The notes under the pieces were generated by a model. It ran no database searches. It was not told the origin of the DNA and worked only from the letters and a program-made list of their open reading frames with translations. DNA of 53,067 bases from Oscillospiraceae bacterium (GTDB lineage Bacteria > Bacillota > Clostridia > Oscillospirales > Acutalibacteraceae), in assembly GCA_902762875.1 (NCBI GenBank), contig CACWPS010000008.1, forward strand, positions 1 through 53,067. The letters are read 5' to 3'. A program made the translations under genes and the position numbers. This document shows positions 17,932-27,069 of the stretch, in pieces (position 1 is the first letter of the stretch; every line of letters begins with the position of its first letter).

Positions 17932-18207
17932 TAAGCAAAGCCGACAAATCCGAACCCGATTTTAAAGGGCGGATTTTCGCCTTTGCATTGTTAAAATACT
18001 CGTAAATCCGTTAGGATTTACTGCGTTTTGTGCCTCGCACAGACAAAAATCCGCCTCTTTAAAATTCTACGACCTAAGACGAGCAGAATTTCGAGTGATT
18101 TTTGATTTGAGCGAGACCATAAGGCTAACGCCTATGGTGGAGCAAAAAACCGAAAAGCGCCGAAATTATGCCGTTTTAGGCGGGTTCGGATTTGTCGGCT
18201 TTGCTTA
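17932..18207. repeat. 276-bp element with perfect 27-bp terminal inverted repeats (MITE-like or structured RNA)
   Basis: Positions 17932-17958 and 18181-18207 are perfect reverse complements (left arm starts TAAGCAAAGCCGAC). The inside is full of further stems: 17960-17977 with 18046-18064 (one gap), TAAATCC/GGATTTA (18003-18020), TGTGC/GCACA (18029-18041), AATTCT/AGAATT (18063-18090) and a bulged stem around 18116-18138. There is no ORF. TA sits at each outer edge, compatible with a TA-targeting MITE, but TA is part of the palindrome. Alternative: a leader or separate noncoding RNA. Confidence 0.7.
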
Positions 18208-18220
18208 ACCATACAATATA

Positions 18221-18291
18221 TAGTTCTTTGTGACTGACGGATAAGTGGAGCACCACATGAATCAAAGAACGAGTCAGCCGACCGTCTGGGC
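18221..18291 (+). promoter_or_regulatory. ZTP (pfl) riboswitch aptamer
   Basis: The RNA matches the pfl/ZTP architecture: P1 GUUCUUUG/CAAAGAAC (18223-18230 with 18263-18270), conserved UGACUGACGG after the P1 5-prime strand, a short GUGG/CCAC hairpin (18245-18256), and the conserved 3-prime block GCCGACCGUCUGGGC (18277-18291). This class binds ZTP/AICAR ribotide and turns expression on when 10-formyl-THF is scarce. It precedes purE and a whole purine and folate operon, the expected context. Confidence 0.88.
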
Positions 18292-18325
18292 ATACTTATC
18301 TTTCTTGGGTAAGTGTGCCCTTTTT
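18288..18325 (+). terminator. Riboswitch-controlled intrinsic terminator
   Basis: A 13-bp stem (18288-18300 with 18308-18320, two U-G pairs, loop UUUCUU) is followed by UUUUU. Its 5-prime strand begins with the GGGC of the aptamer's conserved CUGGGC, so ligand-bound aptamer and terminator are mutually exclusive. This is the usual ON-switch platform of ZTP riboswitches. Confidence 0.85.
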
Positions 18326-18336
18326 GTGATTTGGAG

Positions 18337-18502
18337 GATTAGCGTGAAAAATCACGCTAATCACAATATAGGGACGGCGTTCCGCTCGCCTTTTATAAAA
18401 TAAAAGGCAACCGCAGAACATGCCGGTATAATCTCCATTCGCCGCTATGGGAGATTTCATAACCTATTTGTGCTTACGCTTTAGCGGCAGAATGGAGATT
18501 AT
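18337..18502 (+). promoter_or_regulatory. Three consecutive leader hairpins, the last covering the purE ribosome binding site
   Basis: After the terminator come an 11-bp stem (18337-18347/18352-18362), a 9-bp stem (18388-18396/18400-18408), and a long stem pairing 18428-18446 with 18483-18502 (one bulged A). The last stem buries the GGAG site and the bases just before the purE ATG. It suggests translational control of purE on top of the riboswitch, but no ligand or trigger is evident. Confidence 0.6.
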
Positions 18503-18503
18503 T

Positions 18504-18998
18504 ATGAAAAAAATTGCAATCATTATGGGAAGCGACAGCGACCTGCCCGTTGTATCTAAAGCGGCGGACACGCTTAAAAGCTTCGGCGTACCCTTTGAGG
18601 TACATGTGTTTTCTGCGCACCGCACCCCCGAGGAGGCAAAGGAATTCAGCTGTAATGCCCGCAAAAATGGCTTTGGCGCTATTATAGCTGCGGCGGGAAT
18701 GGCGGCGCACCTTGCGGGAGCTATTGCCGCTAACACTACACTTCCCGTTATCGGAATACCCATTAAATCAGCAGGCTTAGGCGGTGTTGACGCCCTTCTT
18801 TCAACCGTGCAGATGCCCTCGGGCATACCTGTAGCAACGGTTGCTATTGACGGCGCTGTTAATGCCGCTTTGCTGTGCATAGAAATATTGGCTGTCACCG
18901 ATTCGGAGCTTGCCGAAAAGCTTGAAAACAAGCGCAAGGCAGATTACGAAAAGGTGCTGAGTAAAAACAAAGCTGTCGAAGAGCAGTTCAATATCTAA
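18504..18998 (+). CDS. purE: PurE, N5-CAIR mutase / AIR carboxylase
   Basis: Makes CAIR in purine synthesis. The 164-residue protein has [11 protein letters not shown] at the N-terminus, [12 protein letters not shown] and [15 protein letters not shown], all typical of PurE. The ATG at 18504 has GGAG seven bases upstream. First gene of the operon. No purK is present in the window, so whether it works as mutase with a remote PurK or as a direct CO2-using carboxylase is open. Confidence 0.95.
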   Translation: MKKIAIIMGSDSDLPVVSKAADTLKSFGVPFEVHVFSAHRTPEEAKEFSCNARKNGFGAIIAAAGMAAHLAGAIAANTTLPVIGIPIKSAGLGGVDALLSTVQMPSGIPVATVAIDGAVNAALLCIEILAVTDSELAEKLENKRKADYEKVLSKNKAVEEQFNI

Positions 18999-19014
18999 AA
19001 CGGAGGAATTTAAA

Positions 19015-19725
19015 ATGGAAAAAACAACACAGCTTTATGAAGGCAAGGCAAAAAAGGTATTTGCTACCGAAAATCCCGAATATGTAATCGTTTCTTATAA
19101 GGACGATGCCACCGCCCTTGACGGTCTTAAAAAGGGTACTATCACAGGCAAGGGCGTAATAAACAACAGAATGTCAAACTTCCTTTGCAAAATCCTTGAA
19201 AAGCAGGGCGTTCCCACCCACTATGTTGAGGAGTTAAACGACCGCGAAACCGTTGTTAAAAAGGTTAGCATTGTGCCGTTAGAGGTAATTATCCGCAACA
19301 TTTCGGCAGGCTCCTTTGCAAAGCGCTACGGCGTTGAAGAGGGCATTGTTTTTGACGAGCCCACAATCGAGTTCTCCTACAAAAATGACGATTTGCACGA
19401 CCCGCTCATCAATGAATATCACGCCCTCGCATTAAAGCTTGCAACCAGGGAAGAAATCGACACAATTAAAGCTATGGCGTTTAAGGTGAACGAAATTTTA
19501 AAGGAATACTTCCTCTCGCTTAATGTAAAGCTTGTTGACTTCAAGCTCGAGTTCGGCAGACTCTCTAACGGCGCTATCGTTTTGGCGGATGAAATCTCCC
19601 CCGATACCTGCCGTTTCTGGGATGCGGACACTAACGAAAAGCTTGACAAAGACCGTTTCCGCCGTGATATGGGCGGAGTTGAGGACGCTTACAACGAAAT
19701 GATGAAAAGAGTATTCGGCGAATAA
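19015..19725 (+). CDS. purC: SAICAR synthetase
   Basis: ATP-dependent joining of aspartate to CAIR. The 236-residue protein opens with [17 protein letters not shown] and has [29 protein letters not shown] and the SPDTCRFWD signature. It follows purE by 16 bp with a GGAGG site. Confidence 0.97.
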   Translation: MEKTTQLYEGKAKKVFATENPEYVIVSYKDDATALDGLKKGTITGKGVINNRMSNFLCKILEKQGVPTHYVEELNDRETVVKKVSIVPLEVIIRNISAGSFAKRYGVEEGIVFDEPTIEFSYKNDDLHDPLINEYHALALKLATREEIDTIKAMAFKVNEILKEYFLSLNVKLVDFKLEFGRLSNGAIVLADEISPDTCRFWDADTNEKLDKDRFRRDMGGVEDAYNEMMKRVFGE

Positions 19726-19740
19726 TTCTCGGAGGCAAAA

Positions 19741-21174
19741 ATGAGTAATTTAAGAGAAGAATGCGGTGTTTTCGGTGTCTTTTCGCCCGAAACTGCCGAT
19801 GTAGCACGCACCACCTATTACGGTCTTTTCGCACTCCAACACCGTGGTCAGGAATCCTGCGGAATTGTGGTGAACGATGACGGCGTTTTTGCCGATTATA
19901 AGGATACAGGGCTTGTAAACGATGTTTTCACTCCCGAAATAATTGACCGCTTAGGAGAGGGCAATATTTCGGTAGGTCATTGCCGTTACGGCACAACCGG
20001 CTCTAACGACCGCAGCAACGCCCAACCGATTGTGGTAAACCACATTAAGGGCAGAATGGCTCTTGCCCACAACGGCAACCTTATAAATTCGGGAGAACTT
20101 AGAAAAGAGCTTGAATTACAAGGCTCTATATTCCACACCACAAGCGATACTGAGGTTATCTCCTACATAATCACAAAGGAGCGCCTTACCGCCCCCTCGA
20201 TCGAACAGGCGGTAAATCAGGCGATGAACAAAATAAAGGGCGCATATTCCCTTGTTATAATGTCCCCCTCAAAGCTTATCGCCGCAAGGGACGAAAACGG
20301 CTTTAGACCCCTTTGCTACGGCAAAACGCCCGACGGCAGGTACATTGTAGCTTCCGAAAGCTGTGCCCTTGACGCAGTGGGTGCGGAGTTTATCCGTGAT
20401 GTAAAGCCCGGTGAAATAGTCGTTTTTGAAAAGAACGGTGTCAGAAGTATAACCGACCATTGCGATAAGGTTCCCTGCTCCCTCTGCGTGTTTGAGTACA
20501 TATATTTTGCCCGTCCCGACTCGGTAATTGACGGCTGCTGCGTTCATTCAGCACGACTTCGTGCAGGTGCCTTTTTAGCCCTTGAACATCCCGTTCAGGC
20601 TGATATTGTAATCGGTGTTCCCGATTCGGGAATTGATGCGGCAATAGGCTATTCAAAGCAGTCGGGTATTCCCTACGAATTGGGCTTTATTAAGAATAAA
20701 TACATTGCAAGAACCTTTATCGCTCCGGGTCAGAAAAGCCGTGAGGACAAGGTTAAAATTAAGCTTAACCCGATTTCCGAAATTGCCAAGGGCAAGCGCA
20801 TTGTTATGATTGATGACTCTATTGTAAGAGGTACCACCAGCGCCCGTATCGTAAAGCTTTTGCGGGACGCGGGAGCAAAGGAAATTCATATGCGGGTTTC
20901 CGCTCCCCCCTTTATGAATCCCTGCTACTACGGCACGGATATTGATTCAAGGGAAAACCTTATCGCCTGCAAGCACTCGGTTGAGGAAATTGCAAAGATT
21001 ATCGGCGTTGATTCCCTCGGTTATTTAAGCGTTGAAAGCGTAAAGCAGATTGCTAAGGGCGTAAACGGCGGCGGCTACTGTACCGCCTGCTTTGACGGAA
21101 ATTACCCAACAGAAATTCCGAAAGCCCCTATGAAAAACAGATTTGAAACTAAAATTTCAGAAAACAAGGAGTAA
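19741..21174 (+). CDS. purF: Amidophosphoribosyltransferase
   Basis: Commits PRPP to purine synthesis using glutamine. The 477-residue protein has a short propeptide (about 8 residues) before the catalytic Cys in EECGVFGVF, the N-terminal glutaminase segments HRGQESCGIV and GHCRYGTTG, and a PRTase domain with the PRPP loop VMIDDSIVRGTTS. Four cysteines consistent with the Fe-S type enzyme are visible (for example CSLCVFEYIYFARPDS and GYCTACF). 16 bp after purC. Confidence 0.97.
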   Translation: MSNLREECGVFGVFSPETADVARTTYYGLFALQHRGQESCGIVVNDDGVFADYKDTGLVNDVFTPEIIDRLGEGNISVGHCRYGTTGSNDRSNAQPIVVNHIKGRMALAHNGNLINSGELRKELELQGSIFHTTSDTEVISYIITKERLTAPSIEQAVNQAMNKIKGAYSLVIMSPSKLIAARDENGFRPLCYGKTPDGRYIVASESCALDAVGAEFIRDVKPGEIVVFEKNGVRSITDHCDKVPCSLCVFEYIYFARPDSVIDGCCVHSARLRAGAFLALEHPVQADIVIGVPDSGIDAAIGYSKQSGIPYELGFIKNKYIARTFIAPGQKSREDKVKIKLNPISEIAKGKRIVMIDDSIVRGTTSARIVKLLRDAGAKEIHMRVSAPPFMNPCYYGTDIDSRENLIACKHSVEEIAKIIGVDSLGYLSVESVKQIAKGVNGGGYCTACFDGNYPTEIPKAPMKNRFETKISENKE

Positions 21175-21177
21175 GAA

Positions 21178-22218
21178 ATGAATAATTCACAGTCAAAATC
21201 CTACGCAGACGCAGGCGTTGATATTACCGCAGGCTACAAAGCGGTAGAGCTTATGAAAAAGCATATCGCAAGAACCAAGAACGAAGGCTGTCTTGACGAT
21301 GTGGGCGGTTTCGGCGGTTGCTTTGGTTTGCCTGTTAAGGGAATGGAAGAGCCTGTGCTCGTCAGCGGAACCGACGGTTGCGGAACCAAGGTTAAGCTTG
21401 CTATTCTTCTTGACAAGCACGACACCATCGGTATCGATGCAGTTGCTATGTGCGTAAACGATATTATCTGCTGCGGTGCGAAGCCCCTTTTCTTCCTTGA
21501 TTATATCGCCTGCGGTAAAAATATTCCCGAAAAAATCGCTGAAATAGTAAGCGGTGTTGCCGAAGGCTGTGTGCAGTCGGGGGCAGCTTTAATCGGCGGT
21601 GAAACCGCAGAGCACCCGGGAATGATGCCTACAGACGATTATGACCTTGCAGGCTTCTCGGTAGGTATTGTTGATAAGAAAAAGATTATTGACAACACTA
21701 CTATGAAAGAGGGCGATGTTGTTATTGCCCTCCCCTCAAGCGGTGTTCACTCAAACGGTTTTTCCTTAGTTCGTAAGGTTTTTGATGTTGAAAACTGCGA
21801 CCTTACCGCCACCTATGAGGAATTAGGCGGAAAATCTTTAGGTGAAACCCTTTTAACTCCTACAAGGATTTATGTTAAACCTATTTTAGCACTTTTAGAG
21901 GCGGTTAAGGTACGGGCTATTTCCCACATAACGGGCGGCGGCTTTTATGAGAATATTCCGAGAAGTATTCCCGACGGATACGGTGCAGAGATTGTTAAGT
22001 CTTCTGTTAAGGTACTCCCGATTTTCGACTTGATTGCAAAGACGGGCAATATCCCCGAGCGTGATATGTTTAATACCTTTAATATGGGCGTTGGTATGAG
22101 CGTCGTTGTGGCTAAAGAGGATGCGGACAAAGCTCTCGAAATCCTTAAAGCCAACGGCGAGGATGCCTATGTTATAGGCAAAATCGTCAAGTCCGACACA
22201 AAGGTTACAATCATATGA
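21178..22218 (+). CDS. purM: AIR synthetase (PurM)
   Basis: Closes the imidazole ring from FGAM. The 346-residue protein starts with [20 protein letters not shown] and contains [28 protein letters not shown] and [13 protein letters not shown], all conserved in PurM. It follows purF after 3 bp and overlaps purN by 4 bp. Confidence 0.97.
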   Translation: MNNSQSKSYADAGVDITAGYKAVELMKKHIARTKNEGCLDDVGGFGGCFGLPVKGMEEPVLVSGTDGCGTKVKLAILLDKHDTIGIDAVAMCVNDIICCGAKPLFFLDYIACGKNIPEKIAEIVSGVAEGCVQSGAALIGGETAEHPGMMPTDDYDLAGFSVGIVDKKKIIDNTTMKEGDVVIALPSSGVHSNGFSLVRKVFDVENCDLTATYEELGGKSLGETLLTPTRIYVKPILALLEAVKVRAISHITGGGFYENIPRSIPDGYGAEIVKSSVKVLPIFDLIAKTGNIPERDMFNTFNMGVGMSVVVAKEDADKALEILKANGEDAYVIGKIVKSDTKVTII

Positions 22219-22823
22219 GCAAAAAGGTAAATATAGCCGTTTTAGTATCGGGCGGCGGCACAAATTTACAGGCACTTATTGATTCCGAAAAATCAGGTAT
22301 TATCAAATCGGGCGAGATTAAGCTTGTTGTTTCCAACAACGAAAACGCCTATGCTTTAACCCGTGCACAAAATGCCCATATTAAAACCGCAGTTTGTGTA
22401 AAAAAAGGTGTTTCGCAGGAAGATTTTGAACAAAACCTTATTTCTCTGTTGACGGAAAACGGTATTGAACTAATTATTTTAGCGGGCTTTATGTGTATCT
22501 TAAGCGAGAATTTCACCTCAAAATACCCTAAACGCATTATTAATGTTCACCCCTCCCTTATTCCCGCCTTTTGCGGCAAGGGCTTTTACGGGCTTCATGT
22601 TCACGAGGCGGCGCTTAGCTACGGCGTAAAGGTGACGGGCGCTACGGTACATTTTGTGAACGAAATACCCGACGGCGGCGAGATTATAATGCAAAAAGCG
22701 GTTTACATTGAGGATGGCGACACACCCGAGATATTACAGAAAAGAGTAATGGAAAGTGCGGAGTGGGAGATACTCCCCCTTTCTACCGAAAAGGTTTGCA
22801 GTGATATTTTAAAGGAGAATTAA
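22215..22823 (+). CDS. purN: GAR transformylase (PurN)
   Basis: Transfers a formyl group from 10-formyl-THF to GAR. The 202-residue protein has [26 protein letters not shown], the [15 protein letters not shown] substrate loop and [14 protein letters not shown] with the catalytic His/Asp region. It is one of two 10-formyl-THF consumers in this operon, consistent with ZTP control. Confidence 0.96.
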   Translation: MSKKVNIAVLVSGGGTNLQALIDSEKSGIIKSGEIKLVVSNNENAYALTRAQNAHIKTAVCVKKGVSQEDFEQNLISLLTENGIELIILAGFMCILSENFTSKYPKRIINVHPSLIPAFCGKGFYGLHVHEAALSYGVKVTGATVHFVNEIPDGGEIIMQKAVYIEDGDTPEILQKRVMESAEWEILPLSTEKVCSDILKEN

Positions 22824-22824
22824 T

Positions 22825-23544
22825 GTGGATATTTACAAGATTAATAACATAGGCGAGCTTATAAAGGATAACGCTTATGTGGGCAGAGGAATTGTTATAG
22901 GCACCACCGAGGACAGCACCAAGTCTGTGGCGGCATACTTTATTATGGGCAGAAGCGAAAACAGCCGTAACAGGGTTTTCACCGAAAACGGCGGTGAAAT
23001 TAAAACCGAGCCCTTTGATGTTTCTAAGGTTGAAGACCCGTCTCTTATTATTTATAATGCTGTCAGAAAATTAGGCGACAGCCTTATTGTAACAAACGGC
23101 GACCAGACCGATACTATTTATGATTTAATGAGTGAGGGTAAATCCTTTAAGGAAGCTCTTGAAACCCGTGAATTTGAGCCTGACGCCCCCAATTTAACCC
23201 CCCGCATAAGCGGTATTTTAAACTATAAGGACGGCGGCTTTACCTACGAAATGAGCATTTTAAAGAGCATTGATTCCGAAGGCTCCGACTGTTGCCGTTA
23301 TACCTTTTCTTACCCCTCTAAGGCGGGCCTCGGTCACTTTATTCACACCTATGTTTGCGACGGTAACCCTATTCCTACATTTCAGGGTGAGCCAGAGCGT
23401 GTTGAAATTCCAAACAGCATTGACGAATTCACCGAAACCCTTTGGAATAACCTAAATGCTGACAATAAGATTTCTCTTTATGTACGCTATACCGACCTTA
23501 AAACCGGTGAATTTGAGCAGAGACTCATAAACAAAAACAAGTAA
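22825..23544 (+). CDS. purO: IMP cyclohydrolase, PurO type
   Basis: Final ring closure from FAICAR to IMP. The 239-residue protein starts at GTG, two bases after the purN stop, behind AAAGGAG. The segment YVGRGIVIGTTEDSTKSVAA with MGRSENSRNRVF is typical of the IMP_cyclohyd/PurO family (PF07826) first described from archaea. Together with the stand-alone AICAR transformylase further down, it replaces the usual fused PurH. Gene name is by family similarity. Confidence 0.9.
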   Translation: MDIYKINNIGELIKDNAYVGRGIVIGTTEDSTKSVAAYFIMGRSENSRNRVFTENGGEIKTEPFDVSKVEDPSLIIYNAVRKLGDSLIVTNGDQTDTIYDLMSEGKSFKEALETREFEPDAPNLTPRISGILNYKDGGFTYEMSILKSIDSEGSDCCRYTFSYPSKAGLGHFIHTYVCDGNPIPTFQGEPERVEIPNSIDEFTETLWNNLNADNKISLYVRYTDLKTGEFEQRLINKNK

Positions 23545-23556
23545 GGAGTTTTTAAA

Positions 23557-24993
23557 ATGCCCGATAATAAGGATAATTATATTTCGCCTTTTTCCACACG
23601 ATATGCATCTAAGGAAATGCAACAGGTTTTCTCAGAAAACTTTAAGTTCCGCACTTGGCGACGGCTGTGGATTGCCCTTGCTAAAGCGGAAAAGCAGTTA
23701 GGGCTTAGCATTACCGACGAGCAAATTGCCGAAATGGAAGCTAATAAGGATAATATTAACTACGAGGTTGCCGAGGAGCGTGAAAAGCTGGTTAGGCACG
23801 ATGTTATGTCCCATGTTTACGCATTCGGTAAGCAGTGCCCCAAGGCCGAGCCTATCATTCATTTGGGTGCTACAAGCTGTTATGTAGGCGATAATACCGA
23901 TGTTATTATTTTAAGGGAAGCCTCAAATATCATTCAGAAAAAGGCGGCACAGGTGCTTAAAAATCTTTCGGAATTTGCGCTCACATATAAGTCCCTCCCC
24001 TGCCTTGCCTACACCCATTTACAGCCCGCACAGCTTACTACCGTCGGCAAGCGTGCCACCCTTTGGATGTATGAACTATCGCAGGATATTGATAACCTTG
24101 ATTATCAGCTTTCCCGCCTTAAGCTTTTAGGCTCTAAGGGTACAACGGGCACACAGGCAAGCTTTATGGAGCTCTTTAGCGGTGATGAGGAAAAGGTTAA
24201 AAAGGTTGAGGAGCTTATCGCAAAGGAAATGGGCTTTGATGCCTGTGTTCCCGTTTCGGGCCAGACCTATTCAAGAAAGGTTGACTCCTATTTCCTATCG
24301 GTGCTTTCAGGCTTTGCGCAGAGCGCCTACAAGTTCTCAAACGATATGCGGCTTTTACAGTCCTTTGAGGAAATGGAAGAGCCCTTTGAAAAGAATCAAA
24401 TCGGTTCTTCTGCAATGCCCTACAAGCGCAATCCTATGCGCTGTGAGAGAATTTCTTCCCTTGCACGCTATGTTATTGCCGATTCGGTAAACCCCGCAAT
24501 GACAGCGGGCACACAATGGTTTGAACGCACCCTTGACGACAGCGCAAACAAGCGTATCTCGGTTGCAGAGGCATTCTTAGCAGTTGATGCTATACTCAAC
24601 ATTTATATAAATGTAACCTCCGGACTTGTAGTTTACGAAAATGTCATCAAAAAAAGAGTTATGGAAAAGCTACCCTTTATGGCTACCGAAAACATTATGA
24701 TGGAGTCGGTAAAGCGGGGCGGCGACCGTCAGGAGCTGCACGAAATTATCCGTGTTTACTCCCATGAGGCGGCGGCGGGCGTAAAGCTAAGAGGCGAAGC
24801 TAACAACCTTATCGACCGCATAGCTGAAGACGAGCGAATCCCCCTTACAAAGGAAGAAATATTAAAGGAATTAGACCCATCAAAGTATATCGGCAGGAGC
24901 GCATCACAAACTGAAGAATTTGTGGAAACGGTTATAAACCCGATACTCAGTAAACACTACACCGAGCCGGTAAAAGCAGTTCTTAATGTATAG
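23557..24993 (+). CDS. purB: Adenylosuccinate lyase
   Basis: Cleaves SAICAR and adenylosuccinate. The 478-residue protein of the fumarase/aspartase superfamily has IHLGATSCYVGDNTD, THLQPAQLTTVGKR and the signature loop IGSSAMPYKRNPMRCERI. The long form with SPFSTRYASKEM at the N-terminus is the one usual in Clostridia. Start 12 bp after purO with AAGGAG. Confidence 0.96.
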   Translation: MPDNKDNYISPFSTRYASKEMQQVFSENFKFRTWRRLWIALAKAEKQLGLSITDEQIAEMEANKDNINYEVAEEREKLVRHDVMSHVYAFGKQCPKAEPIIHLGATSCYVGDNTDVIILREASNIIQKKAAQVLKNLSEFALTYKSLPCLAYTHLQPAQLTTVGKRATLWMYELSQDIDNLDYQLSRLKLLGSKGTTGTQASFMELFSGDEEKVKKVEELIAKEMGFDACVPVSGQTYSRKVDSYFLSVLSGFAQSAYKFSNDMRLLQSFEEMEEPFEKNQIGSSAMPYKRNPMRCERISSLARYVIADSVNPAMTAGTQWFERTLDDSANKRISVAEAFLAVDAILNIYINVTSGLVVYENVIKKRVMEKLPFMATENIMMESVKRGGDRQELHEIIRVYSHEAAAGVKLRGEANNLIDRIAEDERIPLTKEEILKELDPSKYIGRSASQTEEFVETVINPILSKHYTEPVKAVLNV

Positions 24994-25016
24994 TTTTATA
25001 AATAGGAGTTGTTTTT

Positions 25017-25853
25017 ATGAAAACTTGTTTACTCTTTCCCGACGAAAAAGAAAAAGCTCTGACGCTCAGCTATGACGATGGCGTTGATACCGATATAAGG
25101 TTTATTGAGCTTTTAGAAAAATACAATATTAAATGCACATTTAATATTAATGCAGGTTTGTTTGCTCCCGAAGGCAGTGTTCGTCCCGAAGGTCAGGTGC
25201 ATTTTCGCCTTTCCGAAAGCGAGGTCAAAAAGCTTTATGATAATCCGCTTTGCGAGGTTGCAACCCACGGCCTTACGCATCCGTTTTTTAATTGCCAACC
25301 ATCTGCCCAATGTATGCTCGAAATATTAAAGGACAGGCAGGCGTTTGAAAAGCTTTTCGGCAGAATAATTCGTGGTCACGCTTACCCTTACGGAGCATAT
25401 GACAGCAATGTTGTTGATATTTTAAAGCAAGCGGGAATTGTGTATGCAAGAACTACAGAATCACACCGTTCCTTTAAAATTCCCACCGATTGGCTGAGAA
25501 TGGGTGCTACCTGTCACCATAACGACCCCGAGCTTATGAGCCTTGCCGATAAATTCATAAACGGAGAGGTTGGAAGTAACGACGGTTGGCTCTTTTATCT
25601 GTGGGGTCATACATATGAGTTTCGTGGCAACGATAACTGGAATGTTATCGAAGAATTTTTTGAAAAGGTAGCAAATAACGATAATGTTTGGTATGCTACG
25701 AATATTGAAGTTTACGATTATGTAACGGCTTACAGAAGCCTTGTTTATTCTGCCAACGGAGATATGGTTTACAACCCTACCGCAACCGATGTATGGGTAA
25801 AAATTGATGGTAAAACAGTTTCTGTGCCGTCAGGTAAATCTGTAAATATATAA
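25017..25853 (+). CDS. Polysaccharide-deacetylase-family (NodB-fold) protein inside the pur operon
   Basis: 278-residue metal-dependent deacetylase-like protein. It shows the first motif LSYDDG (Asp20, Asp21), the metal-binding HGLTH (HxxxH, His84 and His88) and YPYGAYD, so the catalytic set appears intact. No signal peptide or membrane segment is visible; it should be cytosolic, unlike wall deacetylases. A C-terminal beta-rich tail (residues about 240-278, VYNPTATDVWVKIDGKTV) is extra. It lies between purB and the AICAR transformylase with 23- and 10-bp gaps. The same fold includes the purine-catabolic allantoinase PuuE, but nothing proves a link. Substrate unknown. Confidence 0.85.
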   Translation: MKTCLLFPDEKEKALTLSYDDGVDTDIRFIELLEKYNIKCTFNINAGLFAPEGSVRPEGQVHFRLSESEVKKLYDNPLCEVATHGLTHPFFNCQPSAQCMLEILKDRQAFEKLFGRIIRGHAYPYGAYDSNVVDILKQAGIVYARTTESHRSFKIPTDWLRMGATCHHNDPELMSLADKFINGEVGSNDGWLFYLWGHTYEFRGNDNWNVIEEFFEKVANNDNVWYATNIEVYDYVTAYRSLVYSANGDMVYNPTATDVWVKIDGKTVSVPSGKSVNI

Positions 25854-25863
25854 GGAGAATATT

Positions 25864-27048
25864 ATGAAAGAATTTGAACTTAAATACGGCTGTAACCCCA
25901 ACCAAAAGCCCGCCAAAATCTTTATGGCGGACGGAAGTGAGCTTCCGATTAAGATTTTGAACGGAAAGCCCGGTTACATAAATTTTCTTGACGCATTTAA
26001 CTCTTGGCAGCTGGTAAAAGAGCTCAAAGAGGCTTTAGGTCTTCCTGCGGTCACATCCTTTAAGCATGTAAGCCCCACAAGTGCTGCGGTGGGTATTCCG
26101 TTGCCCCTAAAGCTTAAAAAGGCTTGCTTTGTTGACGATATAGAAAATCTTGACGAATCTCCCCTCGCCTGTGCATATGCAAGAGCACGAGGTACTGACC
26201 GCATGTGTTCCTTCGGCGACTGGGTTGCTTTATCTGATGTTTGTGATACCGCTACTGCCCTTTTAATAAAGCGTGAGGTGTCCGACGGAGTTATCGCCCC
26301 CGGCTACGAACCCGAGGCACTTGAAATCTTAAAATCCAAGCGTAACGGCAACTACAACATAGTTGAAATCGACCCTGATTATGTACCCGCAGAAATTGAG
26401 CACAAGCAGGTTTACGGTATCACCTTTGAGCAGGGACGAAACAATTTTAAGATTGACGAATCCTTACTTACAAACCTTGTAACCGAGAATAAAGAAATTC
26501 CCGACAGCGCAAAGCGTGACCTTATAATCTCCCTTATCACCCTTAAATACACCCAGTCTAACTCGGTTTGTTTTGCATTTGACGGTCAGGCAATCGGCGT
26601 AGGTGCGGGTCAGCAATCAAGGGTTCATTGCACCCGCCTCGCAGGCTCTAAGGCGGATACTTGGTTTATGCGCCAGTATGACAAGGTGTTAAATCTCCCC
26701 TTTAAGGACGATATTAAAAGACCCGACCGTGACAATATTATTGACGGATACATCAACCGCAACGAAGAAGATGTCTGCGCCGACGGTATTTGGCAGAAGT
26801 ACTTTAAAACCCAGCCCGAACCCCTTACCGATGAGGAGATAAAGGCTTATCTTTCGGGCATTTCGGGCGTTTCATTGGGCTCCGATGCCTTCTTCCCCTT
26901 TGACGATAACATAGAGCGTGCCCACAAAAGCGGCGTTTCCTATATTGCGGAGCCGGGCGGCTCAATCCGTGATGATATAGTTATCGACTGCTGTAATAAA
27001 TACGGAATTGCTATGGCATTCACGGGAATGAGACTTTTCCACCACTAA
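25864..27048 (+). CDS. AICAR formyltransferase, stand-alone (PurH without cyclohydrolase domain)
   Basis: Transfers a formyl group from 10-formyl-THF to AICAR. The 394-residue protein contains only the AICARFT half of PurH, starting with LKYGCNPNQKPA and including FKHVSPTSAAVG, ARARGTDRMCSFGDWVA and the C-terminal AEPGGSIRDD and MAFTGMRLFHH motifs. The N-terminal MGS-like IMP cyclohydrolase half is absent and is supplied by PurO. Its substrate AICAR ribotide is the precursor of ZTP, the ligand of the operon's riboswitch. Confidence 0.94.
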   Translation: MKEFELKYGCNPNQKPAKIFMADGSELPIKILNGKPGYINFLDAFNSWQLVKELKEALGLPAVTSFKHVSPTSAAVGIPLPLKLKKACFVDDIENLDESPLACAYARARGTDRMCSFGDWVALSDVCDTATALLIKREVSDGVIAPGYEPEALEILKSKRNGNYNIVEIDPDYVPAEIEHKQVYGITFEQGRNNFKIDESLLTNLVTENKEIPDSAKRDLIISLITLKYTQSNSVCFAFDGQAIGVGAGQQSRVHCTRLAGSKADTWFMRQYDKVLNLPFKDDIKRPDRDNIIDGYINRNEEDVCADGIWQKYFKTQPEPLTDEEIKAYLSGISGVSLGSDAFFPFDDNIERAHKSGVSYIAEPGGSIRDDIVIDCCNKYGIAMAFTGMRLFHH

Positions 27049-27069
27049 TATAACTAAGGAGTTGTCAAT

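Noticed and set aside
18192-18217. TTGTCG...TACAAT between the inverted-repeat element and the riboswitch as the pur promoter
   Set aside because: Spacer is only 14 bp; the promoter at 17901-17930 is near consensus.
18427-18432. TATAAT just upstream of purE as an extra promoter
   Set aside because: No acceptable -35 box at 16-18 bp upstream; the hexamer lies inside the long RNA stem that hides the ribosome site.
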